Source: Flavisolibacter ginsengisoli DSM 18119
GTDB lineage: Bacteria > Bacteroidota > Bacteroidia > Chitinophagales > Chitinophagaceae
Length of the DNA stretch: 64,000 bases
Assembly: GCF_900129295.1 (NCBI RefSeq)
Contig: NZ_FQUU01000013.1
Span: forward strand, 62,001 to 126,000
Reading direction: 5' to 3'
A model generated the notes under the pieces. The model saw nothing but the letters and a program-made list of their open reading frames with translations, was not told the origin of the DNA and searched no databases. This document shows positions 17,793-26,715 of this stretch, one piece after another. The position numbers and the translations under genes are program-made. Positions within the stretch are counted from its first letter, which is position 1, and each line of letters begins with the position of its first letter.

Positions 17793-18276
17793 GCTAGATT
17801 CTTTTGCAGTAAGTTGTTGTTACAATATTAGCTACGAGTTTATTAAAAAAAATACCCATAAGTAGGTACTTTTTTGTTCAGAGTTTGCAAATTTTAATGA
17901 ATACTGAATACCCATGGCAATAACCTATTGACGTTCAATGAGTATTTCTATTATTAATGATTAGTCAAAGATTTTTCAATCTATTATAAGACCCATTGAT
18001 TACTTAGATAAATTGAGTTATTCCCCAAAGACCGGCAAGCAGCTGCCTTACCTGCTGTATGGTTCTTATTCTATCCTTCCAGCTATCTCCAGCCTACCTC
18101 CTCCCTATCTAGGCTATAGTAACGGTATAGATACTCCGTGCCCGCACGGAGTATCTATACCGTAGATAGGGAGAAGGTAGGGAGAAGCCATGCCGTAGCT
18201 ACATCGCAGGTTGCAGATTTTTTACCATCCAGCCAGGATGGAAATGGGATAAAAATTGGTCCTGCTGATGATTGGG
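17793..18276. other. 484-nt gene-free stretch upstream of the zinc-ribbon gene
   Basis: The first ~270 nt are AT-rich and show no ORF, RNA gene or repeat that I can support; they must hold the promoter of the minus-strand zinc-ribbon gene. The rest is dominated by the palindromic 11-bp-unit array at 18067-18198. The stretch ends at the stop codon of the ABC permease. Confidence 0.6.
18067..18198. repeat. Palindromic array of degenerate 11-bp units (copy 1)
   Basis: About twelve consecutive 11-mers run in strict phase, for example CCAGCCTACCT, CCTCCCTATCT, AGGCTATAGTA, ACGGTATAGAT, then on the other arm CTATACCGTAG, ATAGGGAGAAG, GTAGGGAGAAG, CCATGCCGTAG. The array folds on itself: a perfect 19-bp inner inverted repeat (18123-18141 with 18144-18162, only 2 nt between) and an outer 17-bp repeat with one mismatch (18094-18110 with 18164-18180). 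It lies between two minus-strand genes. A second element with the same architecture but another sequence lies at 57420-57507. It is not a CRISPR. Confidence 0.85.
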
Positions 18277-19092
18277 TCAAAGGTCTCTTCGGCTGTTGAT
18301 ACGGAAGCAAAGGATCCATACCAGGGTTGTCAGTACCAGGGTATAAATGATGTGCGGATTTATAGCAGCCAACGCTGCCTTATAATTGGTCTCTCCCAAC
18401 CGAGCCAGGAAAGCCGGCACAGGGATTAACCTGTCAGATATTTCAAGTGGCATAAACCGGCCTAGGTCATTGGCCTTCAATTTGGCAATACCAACAATGA
18501 CTGGCTCGAGAATGATAAAATAAAATATGAAGATGCCTAAAGAAACAAATGCTTTTCTTACCAGGAATGCTATCAGGAAGGCAATGGATAACTGGGAGAA
18601 GGCCTGCAGGGCAAATAATCCTATATATTTTGAACCGCTCCAGATAGTTGCAGTGGGTTCACCATTATTAAAAACACCAAGTGCCAGGGCTACCAACAAA
18701 TATAAAACAGTAACCAGGGCTGTCAATAATAAAACATCAATGAATTTGCTGGCGATAAACTGTTTTCTACTCCAGCCATCAATAATATTTTGCCTATGGG
18801 TCTTATACGTATACTCATTGGTAATGAACATAATAACAACCACAGATGGGATAAAGATAAAGAGGGAAGAAGCATATGCTACAGTATGCCATACTTCAGG
18901 AAAGGTAAATGGGTTGCCAACAAGCATTTTTACCATTTGTGCTGTTGTATCCCCTTTGCTAATTACTTGTTGGTAAATATGATAAAATATATAATTAACC
19001 CCGGGGTAAGACAGGGCGATAATGCCAGTCATCCACCAAAATGCCGGGTACTTTCTTAGCTTTAGCCATTCAGTATTTAAAAGACCTTTCAT
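18277..19092 (-). CDS. ABC-2 type transporter permease
   Basis: This 271-aa membrane protein has about six TM helices and begins MKGLLNTEWLKLRKYPAFWW, the typical start of ABC-2 permeases in BcrA/BcrB-type exporters (a basic, Trp-containing N-terminus before TM1). It contains NEYTYKTHRQNIIDGWSRKQFI between TM2 and TM3, the usual cytoplasmic coupling segment of this class. The gene lies just downstream of the ATPase at 19141 on the same strand, so the two form an exporter pair. The substrate is not evident; lantibiotic/antibiotic export and gliding-type transport are only guesses. Confidence 0.85.
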   Translation of the reverse strand: MKGLLNTEWLKLRKYPAFWWMTGIIALSYPGVNYIFYHIYQQVISKGDTTAQMVKMLVGNPFTFPEVWHTVAYASSLFIFIPSVVVIMFITNEYTYKTHRQNIIDGWSRKQFIASKFIDVLLLTALVTVLYLLVALALGVFNNGEPTATIWSGSKYIGLFALQAFSQLSIAFLIAFLVRKAFVSLGIFIFYFIILEPVIVGIAKLKANDLGRFMPLEISDRLIPVPAFLARLGETNYKAALAAINPHIIYTLVLTTLVWILCFRINSRRDL

Positions 19093-19140
19093 AATAAGCA
19101 GTATTAACTATTTTTCTTTTAATAAGTAGGGAAACGTTTA

Positions 19141-20037
19141 TTAGTTATTGGTAAGCTCAAAGAAGCGAGCTTCCAATCTTTTCTTTTTAAGTAACAAATG
19201 AGAAAGAACAATACCCTGGCTGAAGCAATAACTGTTTATCTCTTCCGGGTGGGCTTTTCCCTTTGGAAGCTTGAGCAATACGGTGCCTGCTTCATTATTA
19301 ATGATAATATCTGAACCAAATTGTTTTAATGCTGCTGCCAGTGCATTTATGTCTGCCGCTTTAACTTCAACAAGGTCCTCGTCCATTAATACATCGTCCA
19401 CATCACCGGTTGTTATCAATGTACCAGATTTCAATATGGCTACATGCGTACATACTTTCTCTACTTCATCCAAAAGGTGACTGGCCATGATAATGGTGTG
19501 GCCATTATTTTTCAATTCCACTATCAGGTTCCGGATTTCGGCTATACCTACCGGGTCGAGGCCATTTGTAGGCTCGTCAAGTACCAGCACTTTTGGACTT
19601 CCTAACAACGCAGCCGCAATTGCCAGCCTTTGTTTCATGCCAAGGCTAAACGTGCTAAAACGGCTTTTTCTCCGGTCAAACAGGTTTACTTTTTTCAGGG
19701 CTATATCTATATCCTGAAGGTTTCCTCTTTTGCTGATGCTTTGGGTGATCTTCAGGTTGTCCACAGCACTGAGGTAATGGTAAAAGTTGGGGGTTTCCAG
19801 CAATGAACCTATCCTTTTTCTCTGTTCAGGCGAACCTGCATGCCCAAACCATAGAAAGTTTCCATTATTGGCCTTAAGTACATCCAGTATAATGCTAAGG
19901 AGGGTGGTTTTGCCACTGCCATTAGGTCCCAAAATGCCAAAGACGGTACCCGGTGGAACCTCGAATGAAACATTTTTTAGTGCCTGGATAGGGCCGTAGG
20001 ATTTTGAAATGTTATTCAGCGAAAGAACTGCGTCCAT
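19141..20037 (-). CDS. ABC transporter ATP-binding protein (BcrA/CcmA-like)
   Basis: This 298-aa ATPase has Walker A GPNGSGKTT (about residues 38-46), the Q-loop region, an atypical signature FSLGMKQR, Walker B VLVLDEPTNGLDP and the switch His in MASHLLDEVEK. The C-terminal ~80 residues form the small extra domain common in DrrA/BcrA exporters. It is the first gene of a two-gene unit with the permease at 18277 (48-nt gap). The gene is divergent from the epimerase at 20163. Confidence 0.92.
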   Translation of the reverse strand: MDAVLSLNNISKSYGPIQALKNVSFEVPPGTVFGILGPNGSGKTTLLSIILDVLKANNGNFLWFGHAGSPEQRKRIGSLLETPNFYHYLSAVDNLKITQSISKRGNLQDIDIALKKVNLFDRRKSRFSTFSLGMKQRLAIAAALLGSPKVLVLDEPTNGLDPVGIAEIRNLIVELKNNGHTIIMASHLLDEVEKVCTHVAILKSGTLITTGDVDDVLMDEDLVEVKAADINALAAALKQFGSDIIINNEAGTVLLKLPKGKAHPEEINSYCFSQGIVLSHLLLKKKRLEARFFELTNN

Positions 20038-20162
20038 TATTCCATAATTTTTCTGAAGATAACCGGTTATGGTTGTTTCCGCAATTGGTTTTCCACCAAT
20101 TGGATTATTCTATATACCAACCATCTTTTGCTTTCCTTTGTTAGTAAATTACAAATGACCTT

Positions 20163-21083
20163 ATGGCAATAGTAATGATAACTGGTGGTACAGGTTTGAT
20201 AGGATCAGCACTTACAAAAAGCCTGGTTGAAAAGGGACACCAGGTAATTATACTCACCAGAAATAGTTCCAACAAAAAGAAAACCGGGAACTTATCTTAT
20301 TCACAATGGGATCCGGGAAAGGGTACTTACAATGCCCATGATTTTGCTTCTGCAGATGCCATTATTCACCTGGCTGGGGCAAATGTTGCGGAGAAGCGAT
20401 GGACTGATGAACGGAAAAAGGAAATCATTGATAGCCGTGTTCAGGGAGGGGAATTGATCATAAAAGCTTTGCGGGAAGTGCCTAATAAAGTATGCACCAT
20501 TCTGAGTGCTTCTGCTATTGGTTATTACGGACCGGACCAAATGCCAGCTTCGCCTTTTGTTGAAGAAATGCCACCCTACCATGATTTCTTAGGCCAGACA
20601 GTCAGTCAATGGGAAGCTTCACTTAATCCTGTTATTCAAATGGGTAAAAGACTGGTAATTTTTAGAACTGGCATTGTGCTGAGCCGCCAGGGTGGCGCTT
20701 ACAAGGAGTTCGAAAAGCCATTACATTTTGGGATTGCTTCCATTTTAGGAAGCGGGAAGCAAGTGATCAGTTGGATACATATAGACGATATGGTGCGGCT
20801 ATATATTGCAGCACTGGAAGACGAGGCGTGGAAGGGTACTTATAATGCTGTAGCACCTGTTCCGGTTTCTAATAGAGAGTTAGTGTTAGCCATGGCAAGG
20901 CAAAAGAATAAAATATTTATCCCTCTACCTGTTCCTTCCATTGTATTGAAAACGCTGTTAGGCGAAATGAGTATAGAGGTTTTAAAAAGTACTACTGTTA
21001 GTTCAGCAAAGGTGGAACAAAGGGGTTTTATATTTCTCTATCCTACCATAGACAAAGCCGTAGCGGCATTATTAAAAAAATAG
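20163..21083 (+). CDS. TIGR01777-family NAD(P)-dependent epimerase (YfcH/SDR39U1-like)
   Basis: This 306-aa atypical short-chain dehydrogenase has an N-terminal Rossmann motif ITGGTGLIGSALT and family hallmarks: IHLAGANVAEKRWTDERK, SASAIGYYG, ISWIHIDDMV and YNAVAPVPVSNRE. Members are called epimerases or sugar-nucleotide reductases by similarity, but the physiological reaction is mostly unknown; a role near division has been suggested for E. coli YfcH relatives. It ends 2 nt from the oppositely oriented metzincin gene. Confidence 0.9.
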   Translation: MAIVMITGGTGLIGSALTKSLVEKGHQVIILTRNSSNKKKTGNLSYSQWDPGKGTYNAHDFASADAIIHLAGANVAEKRWTDERKKEIIDSRVQGGELIIKALREVPNKVCTILSASAIGYYGPDQMPASPFVEEMPPYHDFLGQTVSQWEASLNPVIQMGKRLVIFRTGIVLSRQGGAYKEFEKPLHFGIASILGSGKQVISWIHIDDMVRLYIAALEDEAWKGTYNAVAPVPVSNRELVLAMARQKNKIFIPLPVPSIVLKTLLGEMSIEVLKSTTVSSAKVEQRGFIFLYPTIDKAVAALLKK

Positions 21084-21085
21084 GT

Positions 21086-21745
21086 TCAAAGATTAATAGC
21101 AGCATGGTTCCAATGATAAATATTGGTGAATCCGCCTACAATAGCTTTGTTATTTTGAAACCTGAGTTTATTTAGTTTTAAACTATCTACATCTTCTATT
21201 CTAACCTTGCGGTACATAGGATGCATGGTTCCTCCTGTAACACCTGCAGGTTTGCTTGGATCATATTGGAAGGAAGGATCTACCAGCGTTCCACGGGGAT
21301 ACATGATCCCAGGCACACCCTGGCCGCGGATGTCAAGGAAAATAGGGTGGTCAAGTCCCAATGTATGTCCATACTCATGTGCCGCAGTAGTAGAACCCTC
21401 ATATAAATTTTCTAATAAAAAGTATCCTGAGTTAGAACCCAATCCATCGACAAATGAAATGTTGCCATGCACAAAGGATTCAATACGGAAATAATTATTG
21501 AGAGGGTTGGTATTTTGTAAGACCTCCATTTGGTCAATGTCTTTCTTTAGTTCAGCACTGATGCGGAAGTTGACTTGCAGGGAGGTATTGTTGATAATAC
21601 AAATTGCCCCGGGTTCATTCCACATAGTTTCAATCTCTGAACGGATGCGTTCAGTGAGTATATCATCAGCCATGGAACCATAAGTGATGATATGAGAACG
21701 TATGACAATCGATTTCTCCTCAAGGTTCAGTTCAGCTTCACCCAT
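21086..21745 (-). CDS. Metzincin-like zinc metallopeptidase, no signal peptide
   Basis: This 219-aa protein has the full metzincin zinc site H123EYGHTLGLDH133 and a plausible Met-turn M148 in GIMYPRG. The family is otherwise not clear to me; peptidase M10/M12-like is the nearest idea. The start at 21745 gives MGEAELNLEEKSIVI with no hydrophobic leader, so it is cytoplasmic or exported by another route, which is odd for this fold. Stop codons of this gene and the epimerase nearly touch. It may share a transcript with nothing else: the fadN-like gene upstream ends 17 nt before its start, so they could be one unit. Confidence 0.75.
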   Translation of the reverse strand: MGEAELNLEEKSIVIRSHIITYGSMADDILTERIRSEIETMWNEPGAICIINNTSLQVNFRISAELKKDIDQMEVLQNTNPLNNYFRIESFVHGNISFVDGLGSNSGYFLLENLYEGSTTAAHEYGHTLGLDHPIFLDIRGQGVPGIMYPRGTLVDPSFQYDPSKPAGVTGGTMHPMYRKVRIEDVDSLKLNKLRFQNNKAIVGGFTNIYHWNHAAINL

Positions 21746-21762
21746 ATTATTATACCGATAGC

Positions 21763-24144
21763 TTAATTGCGGACAGGTTTACCACCTTTCAAAACGCTTT
21801 GAATTCTTTCCAATGTCTTTTTCTCCCCGCAAAGTGATAAAAATGCTTCTCTTTCCAGGTCGAGCAAGTATTGTTCGCTCACCAGCGTTTGTTCACTGAG
21901 GTCTCCTCCACACATAACATAAGCCAGTTTTTTAGCTACAGTAACATCGTGCTCAGTAGCATAGTTAGCGCGCCACATGCCGTGGATCCCGGAATAAAGG
22001 GCACCGAGTGCACTTCTGCCGAGTACTCTTATATCTTTTCGCTGGGCGGGCATGCTGTAACCGCTATCATAGAATTCGATAACAGATTTTTTGGCTTCCA
22101 GTACCCTGCGATTTTGATTGACAACCACTTCATCAAGCCCTTTTCTATAGATACCAAGATTATAAGCCTCGAAAGCTGATGTGGCTACTTTGGCAGTAGC
22201 AATAGTGAGGAATCTATTCTTTAATGTGATGGTTTCCGGTTCATCCTCGTGCATTTCATCTGAAGCCCTTAATACAAACTCTTTTGTACCCCCACCACCA
22301 GGTATCAGGCCCACACCTAATTCAACGAGCCCTGTATAGGTTTCAGCTGCAGCACAAACCTTGTCACTATGCAGACTCATTTCGCAGGCACCTCCAAGTG
22401 CCAGCCCATGAGGCGCAACAACAACAGGCACAGAAGAATAACGGCAGCGCATCATCGTATTTTGAAAGGCCCGAATGGCGAAATCCAGTTCGTCATACTC
22501 CTGCTCAATGGCAAACATGAAGATCATACCTACATTGGCGCCGGCGCTAAAGTTGGCTCCTTCATTGGCAATGACCACACCTTTATAATTTTTTTCTGCC
22601 ATTTCAATGGCCTTGCTGATACCAGCCAGCACATCACCACCAATACTATTCATTTTGGTGTTCCATTGAACGCCAAGCACTCCATCACCTATATCATAAA
22701 TATTTGTGCTCCCATTCTTCCAAACTGTTTTGTCCTTATAATTTTCCAGGATGATAAAATCTTTGGAGCCGGGAATAGATTTATATGATCTAGAAGCTGG
22801 ATCGTAGCTAAGTGTATTTCCATTTTCTACCTTGTAAAAGGTTTTGTTCCCGGCAGCAAGCATTTCATCTACCCATGTTGCCACAGGATAACCTGCAGCT
22901 TTCATGGCCTGAACTGTCTTTTCTACGCCCAATGTATCCCAGCTTTCAAACGCACCAATTTCCCATCCAAAACCGGCTTTCATGGCATCATCAATGCGAT
23001 ACACTTCATCGCTGATCTCAGGTATCCTGTTAGAGATATAAGAAAATAGCCCGTAATGAAAATGGCGGTAAAACTCTCCGGCTTTGTCCTGGGATGAAAC
23101 CAGCATTTTCAATCGCTGCCTGAGGTCTTCAATTGGTTTTGCAGCTTCTAAAGAGGCAAATTTTGCTTTTTGCCTTGGTTGATATTCCAGGGTTTTTAAG
23201 TCAAGGGTGAAGATCTCTTTTTCACCTGAATTGCCTTTTACTTTTTTAAAGAAACCCTGGCCTGTTTTATCGCCCAGCCAATTGTTTTCTACTACTTTAT
23301 TTAACCAGGCTGGTATTTGAAATACATTTCTTTGTTCATCATTGGGACAACTGTCATATACACCTTTTGCCACTTTTACCAAGGTGTCTATCCCGACAAC
23401 ATCTGCCGTGCGGAAGGTGGCAGATTTTGGACGGCCAATAACAGGTCCTGTTAAGGCTTCTACTTCATCTATAGATAATCCTAATTTTTCGATTAATCCA
23501 AAAATGGCCATCATGCCATATACACCAATGCGATTGGCAATAAATGCCGGAGTATCCTTAGCCAGTACTGTGGTCTTACCCAAATACAGATCGCCATAGT
23601 TCATAAGGAAATCAACTACTGAAGGGTCAGTATCCGGAGTTGGTATGATCTCAAGGAGCCTGAGGTAACGCGGGGGATTAAAGAAGTGAGTGCCACAAAA
23701 ATTCTTTTTGAAATCTTCTGATCTGCCTTCACTTAATAAATGAATGGGAATGCCAGAGGTATTGGAAGTAACCAGGGTTCCGGCTTTTCTGAAACCTTCC
23801 ACCTTCTCATACAGAGCCCTTTTAATATCCAGTCGTTCCACTACCACTTCAATGATCCAGTCGCATGTACCAATTTCTTTCAAATCATCATCAAAATTTC
23901 CAGTAGCAATCCTTTTCACTGCATCCTTTGTATAAACCGGAGAAGGATTGCTTTTAATGGCTGCCTGCAGTGAATCATTTACGAGTTTATTGCGAAGTAA
24001 TTTGTTTGTAGATTCTTTTGCCTCGGTGGGAACTATATCCAATAAAATTACCTGCACGCCTATTCCTGCAAAATGACAGGCTATACGTGAACCCATAACT
24101 CCACTGCCTAATACTGCAATCTTCTTGATAATTCGTTTACTCAT
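21763..24144 (-). CDS. 3-hydroxyacyl-CoA dehydrogenase / enoyl-CoA hydratase fusion (FadN-like)
   Basis: This 793-aa bifunctional beta-oxidation enzyme has domain order dehydrogenase then hydratase, as in Bacillus FadN and unlike E. coli FadB. The NAD-binding site is KIAVLGSGVMGSRIA (8-22), followed by the catalytic region CGTHFFNPP and the HCDH C-terminal domain. From about residue 480 a crotonase domain begins, with EGANFSAGANVG and GLALGGACEMSLHSD forming the oxyanion holes and GLIPGGGGTKE. Its usual thiolase partner is not next to it here. Confidence 0.92.
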   Translation of the reverse strand: MSKRIIKKIAVLGSGVMGSRIACHFAGIGVQVILLDIVPTEAKESTNKLLRNKLVNDSLQAAIKSNPSPVYTKDAVKRIATGNFDDDLKEIGTCDWIIEVVVERLDIKRALYEKVEGFRKAGTLVTSNTSGIPIHLLSEGRSEDFKKNFCGTHFFNPPRYLRLLEIIPTPDTDPSVVDFLMNYGDLYLGKTTVLAKDTPAFIANRIGVYGMMAIFGLIEKLGLSIDEVEALTGPVIGRPKSATFRTADVVGIDTLVKVAKGVYDSCPNDEQRNVFQIPAWLNKVVENNWLGDKTGQGFFKKVKGNSGEKEIFTLDLKTLEYQPRQKAKFASLEAAKPIEDLRQRLKMLVSSQDKAGEFYRHFHYGLFSYISNRIPEISDEVYRIDDAMKAGFGWEIGAFESWDTLGVEKTVQAMKAAGYPVATWVDEMLAAGNKTFYKVENGNTLSYDPASRSYKSIPGSKDFIILENYKDKTVWKNGSTNIYDIGDGVLGVQWNTKMNSIGGDVLAGISKAIEMAEKNYKGVVIANEGANFSAGANVGMIFMFAIEQEYDELDFAIRAFQNTMMRCRYSSVPVVVAPHGLALGGACEMSLHSDKVCAAAETYTGLVELGVGLIPGGGGTKEFVLRASDEMHEDEPETITLKNRFLTIATAKVATSAFEAYNLGIYRKGLDEVVVNQNRRVLEAKKSVIEFYDSGYSMPAQRKDIRVLGRSALGALYSGIHGMWRANYATEHDVTVAKKLAYVMCGGDLSEQTLVSEQYLLDLEREAFLSLCGEKKTLERIQSVLKGGKPVRN

Positions 24145-24266
24145 AAAATTAGTTAGTTAAACAACTATTTAGAGTGAAGATACTGCAAAAAGAGAATAGA
24201 AAAGACGAGTTTAAGACATGGAAACAGGTGTGCCTACATTGAAATAAAAGAGGAGTAAAATGCAAC

Positions 24267-24292
24267 AAAACCCTGTCACGCCAAAGGGTTTT
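24267..24292 (-). terminator. Hairpin downstream of the DUF5777 operon
   Basis: AAAACCCT (24267-24274) pairs with AGGGTTTT (24285-24292) across a 10-nt loop, about 45 nt past the stop codon of the last minus-strand gene of this operon. The T tract on the minus strand is short and interrupted, so termination is likely but not strong. Confidence 0.5.
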
Positions 24293-24338
24293 ATCCAGGC
24301 ATTTCTATTTGCTCATTCAACACTAAAAAGGGTACTGC

Positions 24339-25214
24339 TTAAGACCTTTTCTTTTTTAGCTGGAAGGACCTGGAAATATTGAATCCAAACTGGATGTCCC
24401 CATTATCCCAGTGATCGGCTGTTTCTGCCAGGAAAGCACGTTCATTAATGCCTTTTGCATTGGTAAAGTGTAATTGGAAAACGTGTCCACCTGTTTCTAT
24501 GTCGAAACCAACAGATAATGGATTGGTTATTCCGGGCACCTGGTTGATAACATAATAATAGTCAACGTTGAAAGATATGCGTTTGGATAATTTTATACGT
24601 CCTCCGAAACCACCTGCAAAAAGGTCATTGTGCTCACCCTGTGCTACAATATTTTTATGAAGCATAGTTGGCATAATTTGTAAAGTAAGGGCGTCATTGA
24701 ATTTTCTTCCTATAAGTGCCTGCCAGTAAAAAGCAAAACGATCAGAAGAATGATATCTTTTGGTAATTGTATCTGCTGCATAGGTCATTCCGGCTACTGC
24801 TACCAATGAAACAGGAAATGCTCCAGGGCCTTTGGATTGTTGTAAGGGACGATACTTTAAAAAACCATCTAACTCCTTTTTATAAGCACTCCGTCCTATG
24901 CCAAAGGAAATATTATCTGTTAGTCCATAATCTAATCCCAACCTAACGGTAGCTGGCCCATCGAGGCCAAAAAACTCGTAGGTGCCGCCACTTACCTTGC
25001 CAAAGCGATGAAGTATCCTGAAATCCAAAACTCCCTCACGCAGCATTTCAACACTATGTGACATAATGATCCTTGAGGATTTGAAAGAGGCATATACCAA
25101 TTCCTTTTGGGGTTCATCTACACCCAATTGTTTGAACAGGTCGGTAGAATCCTGGCTGTTTGCTTTATTAAATAGTACAATTGCTAAAAGGAGCAGGGCT
25201 AGTTTTGGCTTCAT
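24339..25214 (-). CDS. DUF5777 family outer-membrane beta-barrel protein
   Basis: This 291-aa secreted protein has a signal peptide (KLALLLLAIVLFNKANS, cleavage near Ser20/Gln21). The mature part alternates hydrophobic and polar residues and ends LQLKK-type basic, as in small barrels; DYGLTDNISFGIGRSAYKK and FNVDYYYVINQ are strand-like segments. I recognise the pattern as the Bacteroidota DUF5777 family, of unknown function and often next to YceI and haem-lipoprotein genes as here. It is the last gene of the five-gene minus-strand unit 24339-27415, 7 nt after the YceI gene. Confidence 0.75.
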   Translation of the reverse strand: MKPKLALLLLAIVLFNKANSQDSTDLFKQLGVDEPQKELVYASFKSSRIIMSHSVEMLREGVLDFRILHRFGKVSGGTYEFFGLDGPATVRLGLDYGLTDNISFGIGRSAYKKELDGFLKYRPLQQSKGPGAFPVSLVAVAGMTYAADTITKRYHSSDRFAFYWQALIGRKFNDALTLQIMPTMLHKNIVAQGEHNDLFAGGFGGRIKLSKRISFNVDYYYVINQVPGITNPLSVGFDIETGGHVFQLHFTNAKGINERAFLAETADHWDNGDIQFGFNISRSFQLKKKRS

Positions 25215-25221
25215 AATCGAT

Positions 25222-25776
25222 TTATTTAAGAGGATCCATTTTACACTCCACCATAACCACTATATTATTAGAAAGCTTTTCTTTTACCACGGAAGGTATT
25301 TTTATCTGGTAGTCAGAAAGTAAAACGTTGAAAGTTGCGTTTGTTTGCACCTTTCCATTTTCCACTTTTACTGTGCCTTTTGTTTTAAGATCCCTTGTAA
25401 CACCATGTAGGGTTAGTTTGCCTATTACTTCTGCCGGATAGGTACCGTCAACAGTATAGTTGATATCCTTGTTATTTGAAATAGAACCTTTAAAGTCGCC
25501 GCGGGGATATTTATCACTTTCGATATAATTTTCATTAAAGTGCTCCTGCATCAGTGCCTTTGGAAATTCAAATCCTTTCATCAGTACAGAGAACTGCATC
25601 ATTCCGGTTTTTGTATCCAGCAGCCCTGCAAGGGTTTTATTTTTTGCTTCAATATCTTCCATAGGAGCTTTTGAAGAAAATTCTATTTTACCCGTTTTTG
25701 TATAAAATTTATCCTGTGCTTGCGCATTAACTGATAAAATGAAAGCAATAACAATTAAACATTTGAATTTCAACAT
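25222..25776 (-). CDS. YceI family periplasmic lipid-binding protein
   Basis: This 184-aa protein has a signal peptide (MLKFKCLIVIAFILSVNAQA) and the YceI lipocalin-like fold pattern: FYTKTGKIEFSSKAPMED, the FKGSISNN strand, YTVDGTYPAEVIGKLTLHGVTRDLK and VLLSDYQIKIP. YceI proteins bind isoprenoid or fatty amide ligands in the periplasm; the exact ligand is unknown. The LHGVTRD block is highly typical. It lies 7 nt before the DUF5777 gene and 21 nt after the OB-fold gene, all on the minus strand. Confidence 0.88.
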   Translation of the reverse strand: MLKFKCLIVIAFILSVNAQAQDKFYTKTGKIEFSSKAPMEDIEAKNKTLAGLLDTKTGMMQFSVLMKGFEFPKALMQEHFNENYIESDKYPRGDFKGSISNNKDINYTVDGTYPAEVIGKLTLHGVTRDLKTKGTVKVENGKVQTNATFNVLLSDYQIKIPSVVKEKLSNNIVVMVECKMDPLK

Positions 25777-25797
25777 TGCGTTTTATTTAGAGTATGA

Positions 25798-26235
25798 TTA
25801 TTTTGTTTCTATTAGAATACACCGGTTAAGTGAAACATCAGTGCCAAAAAGTGCATCTGAGCTTGCGCCAAAACAAATGCCTTTTATAGCCACCTGGTTA
25901 CCTTCTTTTACGCTTTTGTAATTAGTGTAACTGGAGTCCATACTGCACTTTACCGAAGACATGGATCCGCTTTCTCCCAATGAAATGATAACCGGGCTTC
26001 CGTCCATGTCAATACTTTTGACTGTACCTGAAACAGCAATTACCTTATCAATATATTTTTTATAGAAACCTGATGAATCTTTTTCATAGTCTGCCACCAG
26101 GGTATTCATATTGGTGGTGTAATCCGGGTTTACATTTTTAAGGTCTTTATTGGTTCGGTTATATTCCCGAATGGCATACACCAACCCAGTTATAGCAATC
26201 AAAACTATTATGATCAAAAAAACCTTTTTATTCAT
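25798..26235 (-). CDS. Membrane-anchored OB-fold (tRNA_anti-like) protein
   Basis: This 145-aa protein has one N-terminal TM segment (about 5-22) and then a soluble domain with ADYEKDSSGFYKKYIDKVI, VSGTVKSID and KGICFGASSDALFGTDVSLN, the pattern of the tRNA_anti-like OB-fold family. Members are membrane-bound in Bacteroidota and of unknown function; no tRNA binding should be assumed. It is the third gene of the haem-lipoprotein/YceI/DUF5777 unit. Confidence 0.7.
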   Translation of the reverse strand: MNKKVFLIIIVLIAITGLVYAIREYNRTNKDLKNVNPDYTTNMNTLVADYEKDSSGFYKKYIDKVIAVSGTVKSIDMDGSPVIISLGESGSMSSVKCSMDSSYTNYKSVKEGNQVAIKGICFGASSDALFGTDVSLNRCILIETK

Positions 26236-26331
26236 TTCCTGGTGTTTAATTTTCTTTAGAACAATGGCTTATCAAATCTATTTCTAACCACCCTTATTAA
26301 TTGTTATATAAAAGAAAATGTTCATTGTAAT

Positions 26332-26715
26332 TTAATTATTAGGCGCACCAGCTTTTATCCAAGCCTGAACCTTATCTATTTCACATTGGCTTATTTTGCC
26401 GGCATTCTGCGGCATGGCCACAAATCCCGAAGAGTGGTTGATAGCTCCGAACAACCTGGTTTCCATTGCTTTTACAGAATTGTAATCTGTTAACCTTATG
26501 CCCGAAATGGGATTGTTTCCGCCATGACAATCTGGTGTCAGGCAACCATTTGATTGTATGATGCCCGCAATGGTTGTTGAATAGGTAACATGACTGGTGT
26601 CACAAGTGCCAGGGTTTGGTTCAATATCATAATAGCATCCGGCAATGATCATCATACACATTAGCAGTGAGATAGATAGTATGCTTTGTTTTCTATTAAT
26701 TATTGGGTGCGCCAT
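26332..26715 (-). CDS. c-type haem lipoprotein, single CX4CH motif
   Basis: This 127-aa predicted lipoprotein has a hydrophobic leader and lipobox ending at C27 (IIAGC). One haem-binding-like site is present, C58LTPDC63H64, with four residues between the cysteines instead of two. The rest (DYNSVKAMETRLFGAINHSSGFVAMPQNAGKIS, WIKAGAPNN) closely repeats the C-terminal half of the 239-aa upstream neighbour; both end in GAPNN. Their coding regions overlap by 20 nt, so this looks like a tandem duplication in one transcript. The Met in FVAMPQ is a possible axial ligand. Confidence 0.75.
   Translation of the reverse strand: MAHPIINRKQSILSISLLMCMMIIAGCYYDIEPNPGTCDTSHVTYSTTIAGIIQSNGCLTPDCHGGNNPISGIRLTDYNSVKAMETRLFGAINHSSGFVAMPQNAGKISQCEIDKVQAWIKAGAPNN

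Noticed and set aside
17515-17865. 116-aa open frame on the plus strand opposite the zinc-ribbon gene
   Set aside because: Starts within the terminator T run; the Cys-knuckle protein on the other strand is a better candidate.
18067-18198. CRISPR array
   Set aside because: Units are 11 bp, degenerate, contiguous and mirrored; there are no 25-40-bp identical repeats with spacers and no cas genes.
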